From: Lihuaxuella thermophila
GTDB taxonomy: Bacteria > Bacillota > Bacilli > Thermoactinomycetales > Thermoactinomycetaceae
Assembly: GCF_900110165.1 (NCBI RefSeq)
Contig: NZ_FOCQ01000023.1
Span: 1 to 34,660, forward strand
DNA: 34,660 nucleotides
Reading direction: 5' to 3'
Part shown: positions 7,936-17,798 of the stretch, in pieces
How positions within the stretch are numbered: position 1 is the first letter of the stretch
How the letters are laid out: every line of letters begins with the position of its first letter
Made by a program: the position numbers and the translations under genes
The notes under the pieces: generated by a model
What the model saw: only the letters and a program-made list of their open reading frames with translations
Database searches by the model: none
Told to the model about the DNA's origin: nothing

Positions 7936-9477
7936 GTGATAGGCAGGAAGTTGGGGGGAAGATATGAAATCATCCAACACGTGGGCGACGGCGGAATGGC
8001 TGCCGTATACAAAGCGAAGGACATCTTGCTTGACCGCTGTGTTGCCGTCAAAGTGCTGAACCACCGACCGGGACAAGATCATGCATCGATCGGTCGTTTT
8101 ATCAGGGAAGCACAAACTGCCGGAAAGTTATCCCACCCCAATATTGTCAGCGTATACGATGTCGGGCATGAAGATCAGACCTATTATATGGTGATGGAAT
8201 TTGTGGAAGGCCCCACACTCAATGAGGTGATCGAAAAACAAGGCCCTCTTCCGGCGAATATAGCCATTTCGGTCGCGATGCAAATTTGCGACGGCTTAGC
8301 TCATGCACATCAAAACGGGATTATTCACCGGGATATCAAACCCCACAATATTATGTGTGCACCCGGCGGACGCTATAAAGTGACGGACTTTGGGATTTCA
8401 CGGTTGATCAGGACAACGACACAACTGACCAAAACAGGCATGGTCATGGGATCTGTCCATTATTTTTCACCTGAACAGGCCCAGGGGCGCGAAATCGGCT
8501 ATCCGTCGGATCTTTACTCATTGGGAGTGGTGCTGTACGAGATGGTCACCGGGCAGGTGCCTTTCGATTCGGATGAATACATTGCCCTCGCCCTGATGCA
8601 CATCCAAAAGCCGGTTCCCGATCCGAGAAAAAGAAATCCGAACATCCCGGCCGAATTATCCCGCATCATACATAAAGCCATGGCCAAAAACCCCTTCGAT
8701 CGTTACCAGTCTGCGGAAGAGATGAAGAAAGATCTCGAACAGGCCTATTTTTCGGCTGGGGGGGCGTCCTCTTCCCCGAAACCGCTGCAGAATAAAACGG
8801 AACCTATCCAAAAATCCGAACAGGGGAGCAGCCTGTACAAAGAACCCGCAGATTCCCGACCCAAACCGGCTCCGCGGCTCAAAGTGTTGATCGGCTCTGC
8901 TTCTGCTCTGCTCATTCTCCTCCTGATGGTCTGGGGCATTTCTCTTGTGAATGCAAACGATAAACAGGCAGAAAACTTCTCCAGCCGCGTCCCGTCCGGT
9001 CAAACTTCCGGAACGCAAAATCAAACCGGGGGCGAAAGAGAAACCCCGCCGGCTGAAGCGAAAAGAACCGATCCAAACAGCCGGAAAAACATCAAAAACA
9101 ACACCGATTCTTCCAAAGAAGACAAGTCAGCGGACAACCTAAGGCAAAAACAGGAAGAAGAGAAGATGACTGCTCCCCCAAAGACTCCCGATCATCATGC
9201 AAACCGCGAGGAACCGGACCTTTCCCAACCTGAACCCCAGATTTCATATGTGGTGATTGCCGGCTCCTTTTCAGACATGCAAAGTGCGGAAAGCCGTAAG
9301 TCTGAGGTGCAAACGTTGGGCATCGAAGCGCATCTGATCGAAACTTCTGCCGGGGGAGAAGTAAGGTATCTGGTGGAGGCAGGCGCTTTTTCCACCCGGG
9401 CGGAAGCAGAAAACCGGCTGAACCAGCTTCAGCAGGGGGGAATCAGTGACGCCCGTATTTCCGAAGAGAAAGGATAA
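7936..9477 (+). CDS. Membrane Ser/Thr protein kinase with C-terminal SPOR domain (copy 2)
   Basis: Paralogue of the kinase at 3088, with the same order of parts. The kinase domain is at ~5-270 (GDGGMAAVYKAKD, VAVKVL, HRDIKPHN, DFGISR, SPEQAQG). A membrane helix lies near 316-338 (VLIGSASALLILLLMVWGISLV). A long charged linker of about 95 residues, rich in K, E, T and Q, leads to a SPOR domain at ~436-510 (ISYVVIAGSFSDMQSAESRKSEV; RYLVEAGAFSTRAEAENRL). The linker is much longer than in copy 1, so the two SPOR domains would sit at different depths in the wall. GTG start with AAAAGGTGAT upstream. Kinase parts of the two copies remain very alike while linkers differ, which points to duplication followed by divergence. 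Substrates are unknown. Confidence 0.9.
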   Translation: MIGRKLGGRYEIIQHVGDGGMAAVYKAKDILLDRCVAVKVLNHRPGQDHASIGRFIREAQTAGKLSHPNIVSVYDVGHEDQTYYMVMEFVEGPTLNEVIEKQGPLPANIAISVAMQICDGLAHAHQNGIIHRDIKPHNIMCAPGGRYKVTDFGISRLIRTTTQLTKTGMVMGSVHYFSPEQAQGREIGYPSDLYSLGVVLYEMVTGQVPFDSDEYIALALMHIQKPVPDPRKRNPNIPAELSRIIHKAMAKNPFDRYQSAEEMKKDLEQAYFSAGGASSSPKPLQNKTEPIQKSEQGSSLYKEPADSRPKPAPRLKVLIGSASALLILLLMVWGISLVNANDKQAENFSSRVPSGQTSGTQNQTGGERETPPAEAKRTDPNSRKNIKNNTDSSKEDKSADNLRQKQEEEKMTAPPKTPDHHANREEPDLSQPEPQISYVVIAGSFSDMQSAESRKSEVQTLGIEAHLIETSAGGEVRYLVEAGAFSTRAEAENRLNQLQQGGISDARISEEKG

Positions 9478-9624
9478 TATTCCAATTTTTCATGTTTCCA
9501 ATTGATAGACTAGTTATTCCACTCAATCATTTATATAATTAGGAATGGTTCGATCCTTCATTCTCAATTATCCTATGGTTTATCTCATTCATGTAACATT
9601 ATGACAAAAGCTGAGGGGATACGA

Positions 9625-9927
9625 TTGGCACTTGGAGTAAAAAAGAATTGGATCCTATTGGACAGCAGCGAAGCCGTCATCGAAACCGGACATGTCGATT
9701 CGGGAAAATCCATCAGTGTCTGGATTCCGGGAGTCTCTCCCTGCATCAGTTATTCCTTTGAAGTGACTGTTGCGAGACAGGGCGGGGGGAAAGTTACCAA
9801 AACCCTGACCAGCAGCAATAAGACCGTAACTTTTACCAACATGATCGGAGGCGACTATTCCTTCACCATTAGAAACAAAAATTCCCAGTCCCTTTATACC
9901 ATGTATCAGATTACTTACAACGCGTAA
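9625..9927 (+). CDS. Hypothetical protein, about 100 residues
   Basis: Not recognised. The TTG at 9625 is the likely start because GAGGGG lies 6 nt upstream; an ATG at 9601 has no binding site. The product starts LGVKKNWILLDSSEAVIETG and continues as alternating strands rich in S, T and V (KTLTSSNKTVTFTNMIGGDYSFTIRNKN), suggesting a small beta-sandwich. No signal peptide or cysteine is present. It follows kinase 2 in the same direction and is closed by a strong terminator. A spore or surface role is possible but nothing in the sequence shows it. Confidence 0.6.
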   Translation: MALGVKKNWILLDSSEAVIETGHVDSGKSISVWIPGVSPCISYSFEVTVARQGGGKVTKTLTSSNKTVTFTNMIGGDYSFTIRNKNSQSLYTMYQITYNA

Positions 9928-9959
9928 ACGGAAACGGTGTGACCCGCTCCTGTCAAGTC

Positions 9960-10003
9960 AAATCGTCTTTTTAAGCAGAAGCTTAAGAAGACGATTTCTT
10001 TTT
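9960..10003 (+). terminator. Strong intrinsic terminator
   Basis: A 17-bp, nearly perfect stem, AAATCGTCTTTTTAAGC (9960-9976) with GCTTAAGAAGACGATTT (9981-9997), has a 4-nt loop and a T-rich tail. Confidence 0.9.
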
Positions 10004-10160
10004 ACCCGCAAGGCGGCCATGAATCCTGTTATTACGCCTCCTTCATGGCAATGAACCGGTATCATTCCGGCTCCCTTGGCAACCGGAAGAAAAATAATTT
10101 TCTCCTACATTTGAAATACTGACTGTAGAAGCGTGAACACTTGAGGAAAGGAGAAAGAAC

Positions 10161-10361
10161 ATGGCAAATCCGAGATTCAACCCGGGTGAAGAGTGGACGG
10201 ATGGGGAATTGGCCGAGTACCCGACGGAAAATGATCCCGCCACCCATGTCACCGCGGGAATTCAAGAAGCCTACAGCTTGAATCCCCATATTACCGACAA
10301 TGTGGAGGAAATGAAAAGAGGGCACGCCGATCCGTCCAATTACGAGCAAAAACACAAATAA
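10161..10361 (+). CDS. Small acidic hypothetical protein, 66 residues
   Basis: A clear binding site (GGAAAGGAG) precedes the ATG and a terminator follows, so this is very likely a real gene. The product is hydrophilic and acidic (NPGEEWTDGELAEYPTEND; HITDNVEEMKRGHADPSNYE), without cysteine, membrane segment or signal. It looks like one of the small sporulation-associated unknowns common in Bacillales, but I cannot name a family. It has no operon partner. Confidence 0.7.
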   Translation: MANPRFNPGEEWTDGELAEYPTENDPATHVTAGIQEAYSLNPHITDNVEEMKRGHADPSNYEQKHK

Positions 10362-10367
10362 TGGCAG

Positions 10368-10405
10368 AACCCCGATTTTTTTCAAGAGAAATCGGGGGTT
10401 TTTCT
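10368..10405 (+). terminator. Intrinsic terminator
   Basis: AACCCCGATTT (10368-10378) pairs with AAATCGGGGGTT (10389-10400), followed by a T-run. It lies directly after the 66-residue gene. Confidence 0.9.
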
Positions 10406-10680
10406 TTAAAAAGTTGTTTATATATTTACCTCCCCTTCAATGCCGGCAATCCCCCGTAAAACTCAATCAGAGTGGTCGTGATGCTGGTCATTTTAACGGT
10501 ATAAAGCAACATTCCGGAGAGAACCGTCATACCTCTTCATCATAAGCTTGGGATAGTTAAGCATTCGTTTTCCACTTCACGAAGAAAGGGATCGCATAAC
10601 CACCGAAACCGTCAGACAGCCGGTAACCTTATCAGGTTTGGCGACTCCCGGAAGCAGGGGAAATGACATGAATGGTCCCT
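10406..10680. other. Gene-free stretch with possible decayed coding sequence (minus)
   Basis: No intact gene. On the minus strand three short protein-like pieces lie in different frames: MSFPLLPGVAKPDKVTG, then RLSDGFGGYAIPFFVKWKTN, then a 34-codon frame ending at about 10433. This could be a frameshifted relic, but the pieces are too short to name. No terminator for the copper operon was found here. Confidence 0.3.
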
Positions 10681-11019
10681 CTAGTTCTTCACTACTTTAT
10701 CTTTCCGAACGAACATGAGATCGTTATAAATATAGGCTAACTGATCCTCAAGTAACTGTTGATTGAAAAGTTTTTGCACCAGTTCAGCACCTAATTCGGG
10801 GGTCATCTTTTTATACCAGTTTCCATCAGGATAACTGATGACGATCGCCCCTTCCTCACATCTTCCGTTGCATAGAGTCAAAGTCGTATGAACTTCTTCT
10901 GATAATCCCTGTTTATATATTTCTGCCCTCATACGCTTTGCCACTTCTTTTCCGCCGTTTTTAACACAGGTGGCTCCATTGCAAATCAATAAATGTTTTT
11001 TTACACCAGTCAGCTCCAT
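10681..11019 (-). CDS. Thioredoxin-like [2Fe-2S] ferredoxin
   Basis: A small protein with the thioredoxin-like ferredoxin pattern. One cysteine pair lies in LICNGATCVKNGG near the N-terminus and another in LTLCNGRCEEGAIV, which together can ligate a [2Fe-2S] cluster. The ATG at 11019 is preferred: GGGGAG lies 8 nt upstream and the protein then begins MELTGVKKHLLICNG. The frame also allows an ATG at 11037. The gene overlaps the end of the upstream small membrane-protein gene by 10 bp, so it is almost certainly in the copper operon. Its electron partner is unknown; a redox role connected with copper handling is inference from position. Confidence 0.8.
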   Translation of the reverse strand: MELTGVKKHLLICNGATCVKNGGKEVAKRMRAEIYKQGLSEEVHTTLTLCNGRCEEGAIVISYPDGNWYKKMTPELGAELVQKLFNQQLLEDQLAYIYNDLMFVRKDKVVKN

Positions 11020-11210
11020 TCCTCGCTCTCCCCGCATTTTCCTTTCGTTTGATCCGATCCCGAATGATTGACAAAATAACTTTGTCCTGAATGCCGATTG
11101 TGTGGGTCGGTCTCACCCACCCACGCATCAATCAGCAAATAACCGCCGATCACCAGCACCAAATAGATGACTGCTGAAAGTGTCCATGTTAAGGTGGTTT
11201 TATTGATCAT
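11010..11210 (-). CDS. Small single-span membrane protein in the copper operon
   Basis: This 66-residue product has one hydrophobic helix near residues 8-30 (WTLSAVIYLVLVIGGYLLI), followed by a hydrophilic tail with several His residues and one Cys (HNRHSGQSYFVNHSGSD; KGKCGE). The ATG at 11210 has a run of G residues (GGGGGGGA) 6 nt upstream. It starts 14 bp after copA and overlaps the ferredoxin gene. The His/Cys tail could bind metal, which is inference. I do not recognise a named family. Confidence 0.7.
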   Translation of the reverse strand: MINKTTLTWTLSAVIYLVLVIGGYLLIDAWVGETDPHNRHSGQSYFVNHSGSDQTKGKCGESEEWS

Positions 11211-11223
11211 CTCCAATCCCCCC

Positions 11224-13641
11224 TTACGGCTTTACCCTTTGTAAACGAAGTGCGTTGAGGACCACAGAAACTGAGCTGAACGCCATCGCAGCCCCGGCCA
11301 GCCAGGGGGCAAGAAATCCTGCGGCGGCAATCGGAATCCCCAGGGTATTGTAAGCAAAGGCCCAAAAGAGATTTTGCCTGATATTCGCAATGGTTTTCTT
11401 GCTCATGAAGATGGCATCGGCTATGCTGCCCAGATCCCCGCGCATCAAGGTAATATCCGCCGCCTCCATCGCCACATCCGTCCCCGTCCCGATGGCCATT
11501 CCGATATCTGCGGTGGCAAGAGCCGGGGCATCATTGATTCCGTCTCCGACCATCGCTACTTTTTTCCCTTTGGCTTGCAGCTTTTTGACTTCGTCCGCTT
11601 TTCCCTCAGGCAACACCTCGGCGATGACGTGGTCAATTCCCGCTTGCTCAGCGATCGCCTTTGCTGTTTGACGGTTGTCTCCCGTCATCATGACGACATC
11701 GATTCCCATCTCTTTCAGCCGGGCAACCGCTTCTTTGGATGTCTCTTTCATGGTATCCGCAACGGCAACCAGCCCCGCGTATTTCTGATCAACAGCAATT
11801 AACATGGCCGTCTTGCCTGCGCGTTCCAATTCGCTCATTTTTTCCAGAGCCGCTTCTATACGCACATGGTGTTGAAGCATTAATTTACGTGTCCCCACCA
11901 GAATGTTTTTGCCTTTCACCCGGGCTCTGATCCCATACCCGGGAATGGCTTCAAATTCCTCTGCCTCAGTGAGTGGAATTCCCTTCTCTTCAATGCCCGC
12001 TACAATTGCCTCCGCCAGGGGATGTTCCGAGTTTTTCTCCGCAGATCCCACGAGCTGAAGCAATTCGTTTTCATCCATTTGATCCGGGATCACATCGGTC
12101 AATACAGGTTTCCCGTGGGTTACGGTACCCGTTTTATCAAGAATGACGGTATCAATTTTATGGGCGATCTCCAAATGTTCTCCTCCTTTGAACAGAATAC
12201 CGAGTTCAGCCGCCCTGCCTGAACCGGCCATAATGGAGGTAGGCGTTGCCAACCCTAAAGCACACGGGCAGGCAATGACCAGAACCGCAATCGCTTTTTC
12301 CAGCGCTTCCGCAAAATCTCCGGGTGACACAAAGAAATACCAGACGAAAAAGGTAACGATGGCGATCCCTACAACGATCGGGACAAAAATCCCTGAAATG
12401 GTGTCTGCCAACCGCTGAATCGGCGCTTTGGAGCCCTGTGCTTCTTCCACGACTTTAATGATCTGCGCCAGAGCCGTATCCCGCCCCACCTTCGTCGCTT
12501 TCATTTTCAAGACGCCATTTTTGTTAATGGTCGCCCCGATCACCGGATCCCCGACGGTTTTGTCCACCGGGATGCTTTCACCGGTCAGCATCGACTCATC
12601 CACAGCAGAGCGCCCTTCAATCACTTCCCCGTCGACAGGCACTTTTTCCCCTGGTTTGATCAGAATGACATCCCCGACCATCACTTCTTCAACGGGAATC
12701 TGCATCTCATTGCCGTTTCTGATCACGGTAGCTGTCTTGGCTTGCAACCCCATCAGCTTTTTGATCGCTTCCGAAGAACGTCCTTTGGCCTTCGCTTCGA
12801 ACCATTTGCCAAGAAGGATCAGAGTGATTAAGATCGCGCTGGTTTCAAAGTACAGTTCGACCGGCCTTCCAGGTTGAAGAAGTGACCATATCGTGAGATA
12901 CAGGCTGTAGAAATAAGCCGCAGACGTTCCCAATGCGACGAGCACATCCATGTTGGCGCTTTTGTTGCGCAGAGCCTTGTAAGCTCCCACATAAAATTGT
13001 TTACCGACCACAAATTGAACCGGCGTCGCCAAGGCCAACTGGACCCAGGGATTCATAAACATGTCCGGCAGCCAGATCAACGAAGTGAAATGAAAGTGAC
13101 TGACCATGGCCCATAGCAACGGGAAAGATAAAATGATGGAAAAGTAAAGCTTTCCTTTTTGGGCATCCATCTCTTTTTGTTTCTGGTTTGCCTGATCTTG
13201 GGCAGCCTGGCCTTTTTCCAGAGCTCCGTATCCAAGAGATTCCACTTTTTTGATCAAATCGGTGACGCGGATTTCAGCAGGGTTGTATTCCACGATTGCC
13301 GATTCCAACGCGAGATTGACATTCGCTTGAAAAACGCCATTTAATTTGTTGAGTCCTTTTTCAATTCTCGAGGCACATGCCGCACAGGTCATCCCTGTAA
13401 TCGTCAGTTCCGCTTTTTCCTTTTGCACTCCATATCCAAACGATTCAATTTTATTGGTGACGTCCGACAAACTCACTTGATCCGGATCGTAGGATACGTT
13501 TGCTTTTTCCAGCGCCAGATTGACTGTTGCCTCTTGTACGCCTTCCAGTTTGTTTAACCCTTTTTCAATTCGGTTCGCACACGCGGCACAGGTCATCCCT
13601 GTAATATTTAATGTACTTTGCCGTAGTTTCTCTGTACTCAT
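11224..13641 (-). CDS. copA: Copper-exporting P1B-type ATPase
   Basis: Integral membrane pump that drives Cu(I) out of the cytoplasm using ATP. Two N-terminal heavy-metal-binding domains each contain GMTCAACA(N/S)RIEKGL. The membrane CPC motif is in [13 protein letters not shown]. Phosphorylation occurs at the DKTGT aspartate, and the ATP hinge is [10 protein letters not shown]. At about 805 residues it is full length for the two-HMA Bacillus type. The ATG at 13641 has GGAG 8 nt upstream; a GTG at 13650 is also in frame. It follows copZ, which delivers copper to it. The intergenic space holds a long hairpin and a CsoR-like box. Confidence 0.97.
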   Translation of the reverse strand: MSTEKLRQSTLNITGMTCAACANRIEKGLNKLEGVQEATVNLALEKANVSYDPDQVSLSDVTNKIESFGYGVQKEKAELTITGMTCAACASRIEKGLNKLNGVFQANVNLALESAIVEYNPAEIRVTDLIKKVESLGYGALEKGQAAQDQANQKQKEMDAQKGKLYFSIILSFPLLWAMVSHFHFTSLIWLPDMFMNPWVQLALATPVQFVVGKQFYVGAYKALRNKSANMDVLVALGTSAAYFYSLYLTIWSLLQPGRPVELYFETSAILITLILLGKWFEAKAKGRSSEAIKKLMGLQAKTATVIRNGNEMQIPVEEVMVGDVILIKPGEKVPVDGEVIEGRSAVDESMLTGESIPVDKTVGDPVIGATINKNGVLKMKATKVGRDTALAQIIKVVEEAQGSKAPIQRLADTISGIFVPIVVGIAIVTFFVWYFFVSPGDFAEALEKAIAVLVIACPCALGLATPTSIMAGSGRAAELGILFKGGEHLEIAHKIDTVILDKTGTVTHGKPVLTDVIPDQMDENELLQLVGSAEKNSEHPLAEAIVAGIEEKGIPLTEAEEFEAIPGYGIRARVKGKNILVGTRKLMLQHHVRIEAALEKMSELERAGKTAMLIAVDQKYAGLVAVADTMKETSKEAVARLKEMGIDVVMMTGDNRQTAKAIAEQAGIDHVIAEVLPEGKADEVKKLQAKGKKVAMVGDGINDAPALATADIGMAIGTGTDVAMEAADITLMRGDLGSIADAIFMSKKTIANIRQNLFWAFAYNTLGIPIAAAGFLAPWLAGAAMAFSSVSVVLNALRLQRVKP

Positions 13642-13659
13642 GTTGTTCACTCCAAACCT

Positions 13660-13676
13660 ATACGGGGTGGGGGTAT
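13660..13676 (+). promoter_or_regulatory. Second CsoR-like operator, immediately upstream of copA
   Basis: ATACGGGGTGGGGGTAT (17 bp) has the ATA...TAT ends and G-rich core of Bacillus CsoR sites and the same length and layout as the box in the copZ promoter (14016-14032), but in the opposite orientation. It lies 10-19 nt upstream of the possible copA starts. A clear promoter around it is not visible; the best fit is TTGGCA with a spacer of 18-19 nt. Confidence 0.55.
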
Positions 13677-13688
13677 AAGCCTGATATA

Positions 13689-13722
13689 AAGTTATCGTGC
13701 CAACATGTTAGCACGATAACTT
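13689..13722 (-). promoter_or_regulatory. Long hairpin between copZ and copA
   Basis: AAGTTATCGTGC (13689-13700) and GCACGATAACTT (13711-13722) form a perfect 12-bp stem around a 10-nt loop. No T-run follows on the minus strand, so it is unlikely to be a full terminator. It could lower copA expression relative to copZ by partial termination, or protect the copZ message, as expected when a chaperone is needed in excess over its pump. Confidence 0.6.
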
Positions 13723-13738
13723 GACTGGTGTGTTTGCC

Positions 13739-13948
13739 TTACCCTTCTACGTCATAACCCTGATCTTCAATCGTTTCAATGATTTGCTTGAGTGTGACCG
13801 CATCCGGATTGAAATCTACTTCTACTTTTCCCTCACCAAGGGATACCTTTACACTGCTTACACCATTTAGTTTGCCCACATGGGTTTCAATGGCATTCAC
13901 ACAATGACTGCAGGACATTCCTTTAACAGTTAAAGATGCGTGATTCAT
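13739..13948 (-). CDS. copZ: Copper chaperone CopZ
   Basis: A 69-residue HMA-fold protein that carries Cu(I) in the cytoplasm and hands it to CopA. The metal-binding motif GMSCSHCVNAIE lies at about residues 10-21. The rest has the usual beta-alpha-beta-beta-alpha-beta spacing, ending IETIEDQGYDVEG. A strong site (GGAGGAG) precedes the ATG. First gene of the copper operon. Confidence 0.96.
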   Translation of the reverse strand: MNHASLTVKGMSCSHCVNAIETHVGKLNGVSSVKVSLGEGKVEVDFNPDAVTLKQIIETIEDQGYDVEG

Positions 13949-14007
13949 GTTAGCTCCTCCTTCAATATGTTCAGAACAAATTCTTAGCGGATCTTTGACA
14001 CATTCTC

Positions 14008-14036
14008 ATTATACAATACCCCCCTACCCTATACAA
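14008..14036 (-). promoter_or_regulatory. copZ promoter with CsoR-like operator in the spacer
   Basis: On the minus strand TTGTAT (14031-14036) and TATAAT (14008-14013) are separated by exactly 17 nt. The spacer and part of the -35 form ATAGGGTAGGGGGGTAT (14016-14032 read on the minus strand), close in layout to the CsoR site known in front of B. subtilis copZA. Binding of a copper-free repressor there would block RNA polymerase. No csoR gene lies in this window. Confidence 0.8.
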
Positions 14037-14195
14037 GGTTTATTTTTCTAACTGACCGCGCTCACTCTTGATTTATTCGTTTGCTTTTTTCATAAGAAGT
14101 ATTCCATCTGTGCAGGAAATGAAAATACTCTTTTGCTGATGCTTGAAATTGGTGACCGCGAAGTGGTACACAAATATAGAACTGAATCTATTAAA
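14037..14195. other. AT-rich intergenic stretch
   Basis: No gene or clear signal seen between the copZ promoter and the terminator at 14196. Short open frames here lack ribosome binding sites. Confidence 0.5.
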
Positions 14196-14222
14196 GAAAC
14201 CTCCCCAAAATAGAGAGGCTTC
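14196..14222 (-). terminator. Terminator after the small ORF / perR region
   Basis: On the minus strand GAAGCCTC pairs with GAGGTTTC (one wobble), followed by TTTAA. It ends transcription from perR and the small ORF at 14300-14434. Confidence 0.6.
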
Positions 14223-14299
14223 AATGTTTCTGATTTTCACCGGCAATGATCTCTTCGGGTTATTATAATAGCAAGCTGGATCCACGTTTATAGATATGC

Positions 14300-14434
14300 T
14301 TAAACAGCCTCCTTCTTGTGGAAAAAGTGTTTCAAAGCCTCATATACCTGGCTTTTTTCCCAAATCACGTAGTACACAAAATCGGGATCATGCATCACAT
14401 ACTTCTTGATTCTATGAATAGCTGTTTTTCTCAT
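14300..14434 (-). CDS. Small unrecognised ORF, copy 1 of a repeated family
   Basis: A 44-codon frame. Its last ~30 residues, from HDPDFVYYVIWEKSQVYEAL through HFFHKKEAV, are nearly the same as the end of a second small frame at 18358-18471. The matching DNA differs at many third-codon positions, so the similarity has been kept at protein level. The start is uncertain because no good binding site precedes the ATG at 14434. It begins 20 bp after perR ends. I do not recognise the family; it may be the C-terminal end of a once larger protein. Confidence 0.4.
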   Translation of the reverse strand: MRKTAIHRIKKYVMHDPDFVYYVIWEKSQVYEALKHFFHKKEAV

Positions 14435-14454
14435 ACGTATGCATACCGCTTGTC

Positions 14455-14868
14455 TTAAGCATTGCACTTCGCACAAACACCATAAAACTCTACCCGATAG
14501 CTATCGAGATGGAACGCACCGTTATTCATCCCGACAGCCACCAGCGCTTCGGCATCATTCGGCTCCAAATCGTAAATCTCACCGCAAACCTTACAATTAA
14601 AATGCCAGTGATCCGTTTCGGCCAATTCAAAGTGACTGGACTTGTCACCACTAGAGAGCTCTCTGACGACACCGATCTCCTTCAGTTTTTTGAGCGTGCT
14701 ATATACTGTTGCCAGGCTGATATGAGGAAATTTCTCAGTCATCATTGTATAAATCCGGTCCGCTGTTGGATGGGACAATTCGAATAGGAGTTCGACGATA
14801 TGAACGCGCTGGGGAGTAAGGCGCAGCCCTTCTACTTTCATTTTGTCCAATACAGTAGACTTACTCAT
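14455..14868 (-). CDS. perR: Fur-family peroxide regulator, PerR-like
   Basis: Metal-dependent repressor. The winged helix spans ~1-75 (LRLTPQRVHIVELL, HPTADRIY, SLATVYSTLKKLKEIG). Four cysteines (92, 95, 132, 135 in two CxxC pairs) form the structural zinc site. The expected regulatory site is H33, E81, H87, H89 and D100. In B. subtilis PerR two of these positions are Asp (85, 104); here the first is Glu, as in Fur, and the second stays Asp, the residue tied to peroxide sensing. ATG 14868 is chosen because AGGG lies 6 nt upstream; this gives 137 residues. Its position downstream of katG supports a peroxide role. Zur or Fur activity is less likely but not excluded. Confidence 0.82.
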   Translation of the reverse strand: MSKSTVLDKMKVEGLRLTPQRVHIVELLFELSHPTADRIYTMMTEKFPHISLATVYSTLKKLKEIGVVRELSSGDKSSHFELAETDHWHFNCKVCGEIYDLEPNDAEALVAVGMNNGAFHLDSYRVEFYGVCAKCNA

Positions 14869-15115
14869 CATGATCCCTTGATCCCTTTCTTTATCTTTCA
14901 TTCACATGAAACAATACAACCATAAATGTTAAACCTATGAGATGTTGTTTCTAATTCAGCTGAAGCTGACGATCCTCGTCCATTATCTGCTAAAGAAGTA
15001 TTTGGGGATTAAAGACAAAACCTTAATCGTCACCGAATAGATAACGATTCCGGACAACTCAGGAAGGGGATATGAGGATATCAAGAGGAACATCAAAAGT
15101 TAAGTTTCAAATTAA
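14869..15115. other. Gene-free stretch upstream of perR
   Basis: It should contain the perR promoter, but no consensus promoter or PerR box was found. On the plus strand one 32-codon frame (about 14943-15041, MLFLIQLKLTILVHYLLKKY) looks protein-like but has no binding site. It may be a relic and is not called as a gene. Confidence 0.4.
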
Positions 15116-15154
15116 AGCAAAGAGCAGTAATTAAAACAACTACTGCTCTTTGCT
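15116..15154 (-). terminator. Hairpin terminator after katG
   Basis: AGCAAAGAGCAGTA (15116-15129) and TACTGCTCTTTGCT (15141-15154) form a perfect 14-bp stem. On the minus strand it is followed by TTTAATTTG. This is a modest T tract, but the stem is strong. Confidence 0.75.
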
Positions 15155-15208
15155 ATACAATTTTCAGAATACGCTTTGAATGTGTGGAGACTCAAACCGC
15201 AGTAGCCG

Positions 15209-17392
<2,184 letters not shown>

Positions 17393-17447
17393 TTAAACCT
17401 CTCCTGTCTGTTAAACCAATTTTTAAATAATAATTACTCTAATATAA

Positions 17448-17476
17448 TATATAATACTATTCTAAATAGTAGTCAA
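17448..17476 (-). promoter_or_regulatory. katG promoter with palindrome in the spacer
   Basis: On the minus strand TTGACT (17471-17476) is separated by 17 nt from TATATA (17448-17453). The spacer is almost wholly ACTATT-N3-AATAGT (17456-17470), a 15-bp palindrome. It has the length of a PerR box but does not match the usual TTATAATNATTATAA, so the binding protein is uncertain. Confidence 0.65.
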
Positions 17477-17586
17477 CCTTTTTATTTTTCGTTTTTTTCA
17501 TCCTAATTCTAATAAGGATTTAAAAATGTTAACGGTTGGTTCATCCATGTCCGAACCGCAAGATCGGACACCTGAAGGGACTGTAC

Positions 17587-17798
17587 TCAAAGCCGAGATG
17601 TCGGGTAAAAATCTCGGGCAGACTGGGCTTTTTTCGACACCGGGCGAACTTCTGCACCGGTTTTTTCACTTATTCAAGGTATTTGTCGCTGGTATAGTCA
17701 ACCACTTCCTCCCCACAGGCGATCAATTCACGCACAAGGCCAATCGACGGATTCACATGCCCTTCGCCCATAGAGTTAATCCATCACAATTTAGACAT
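17587..17798 (-). pseudogene. Glycosyltransferase (YjiC/MGT-like) remnant
   Basis: From the ATG at 17798, with GAGGTG upstream, the translation reads MSKL-stop-WINSMGEGHVNPSIGLVRELI and then CGEEVVDYTSDKYLE-stop. A frameshift leads to EKTGAEVRPVSKKAQSARD. This is the N-terminal Rossmann start of the macrolide/UDP-glycosyltransferase family (GEGHVNP...LV.EL...GEEV.YYT). About 70 of ~400 residues remain, with two stops and one frameshift, so the gene is dead. What lies beyond 17587 is unrelated. Confidence 0.7.

Noticed and set aside
14073-14285. 70-codon minus-strand frame between copZ and the small ORF
   Set aside because: No binding site; its start region contains the terminator hairpin at 14196-14222.
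17560-17640. Possible T-box or other riboswitch (paired CCGAGAT/ATCTCGG before a T-run)
   Set aside because: No T-box antiterminator sequence and no downstream gene on the plus strand; the T-run does not follow the stem directly.
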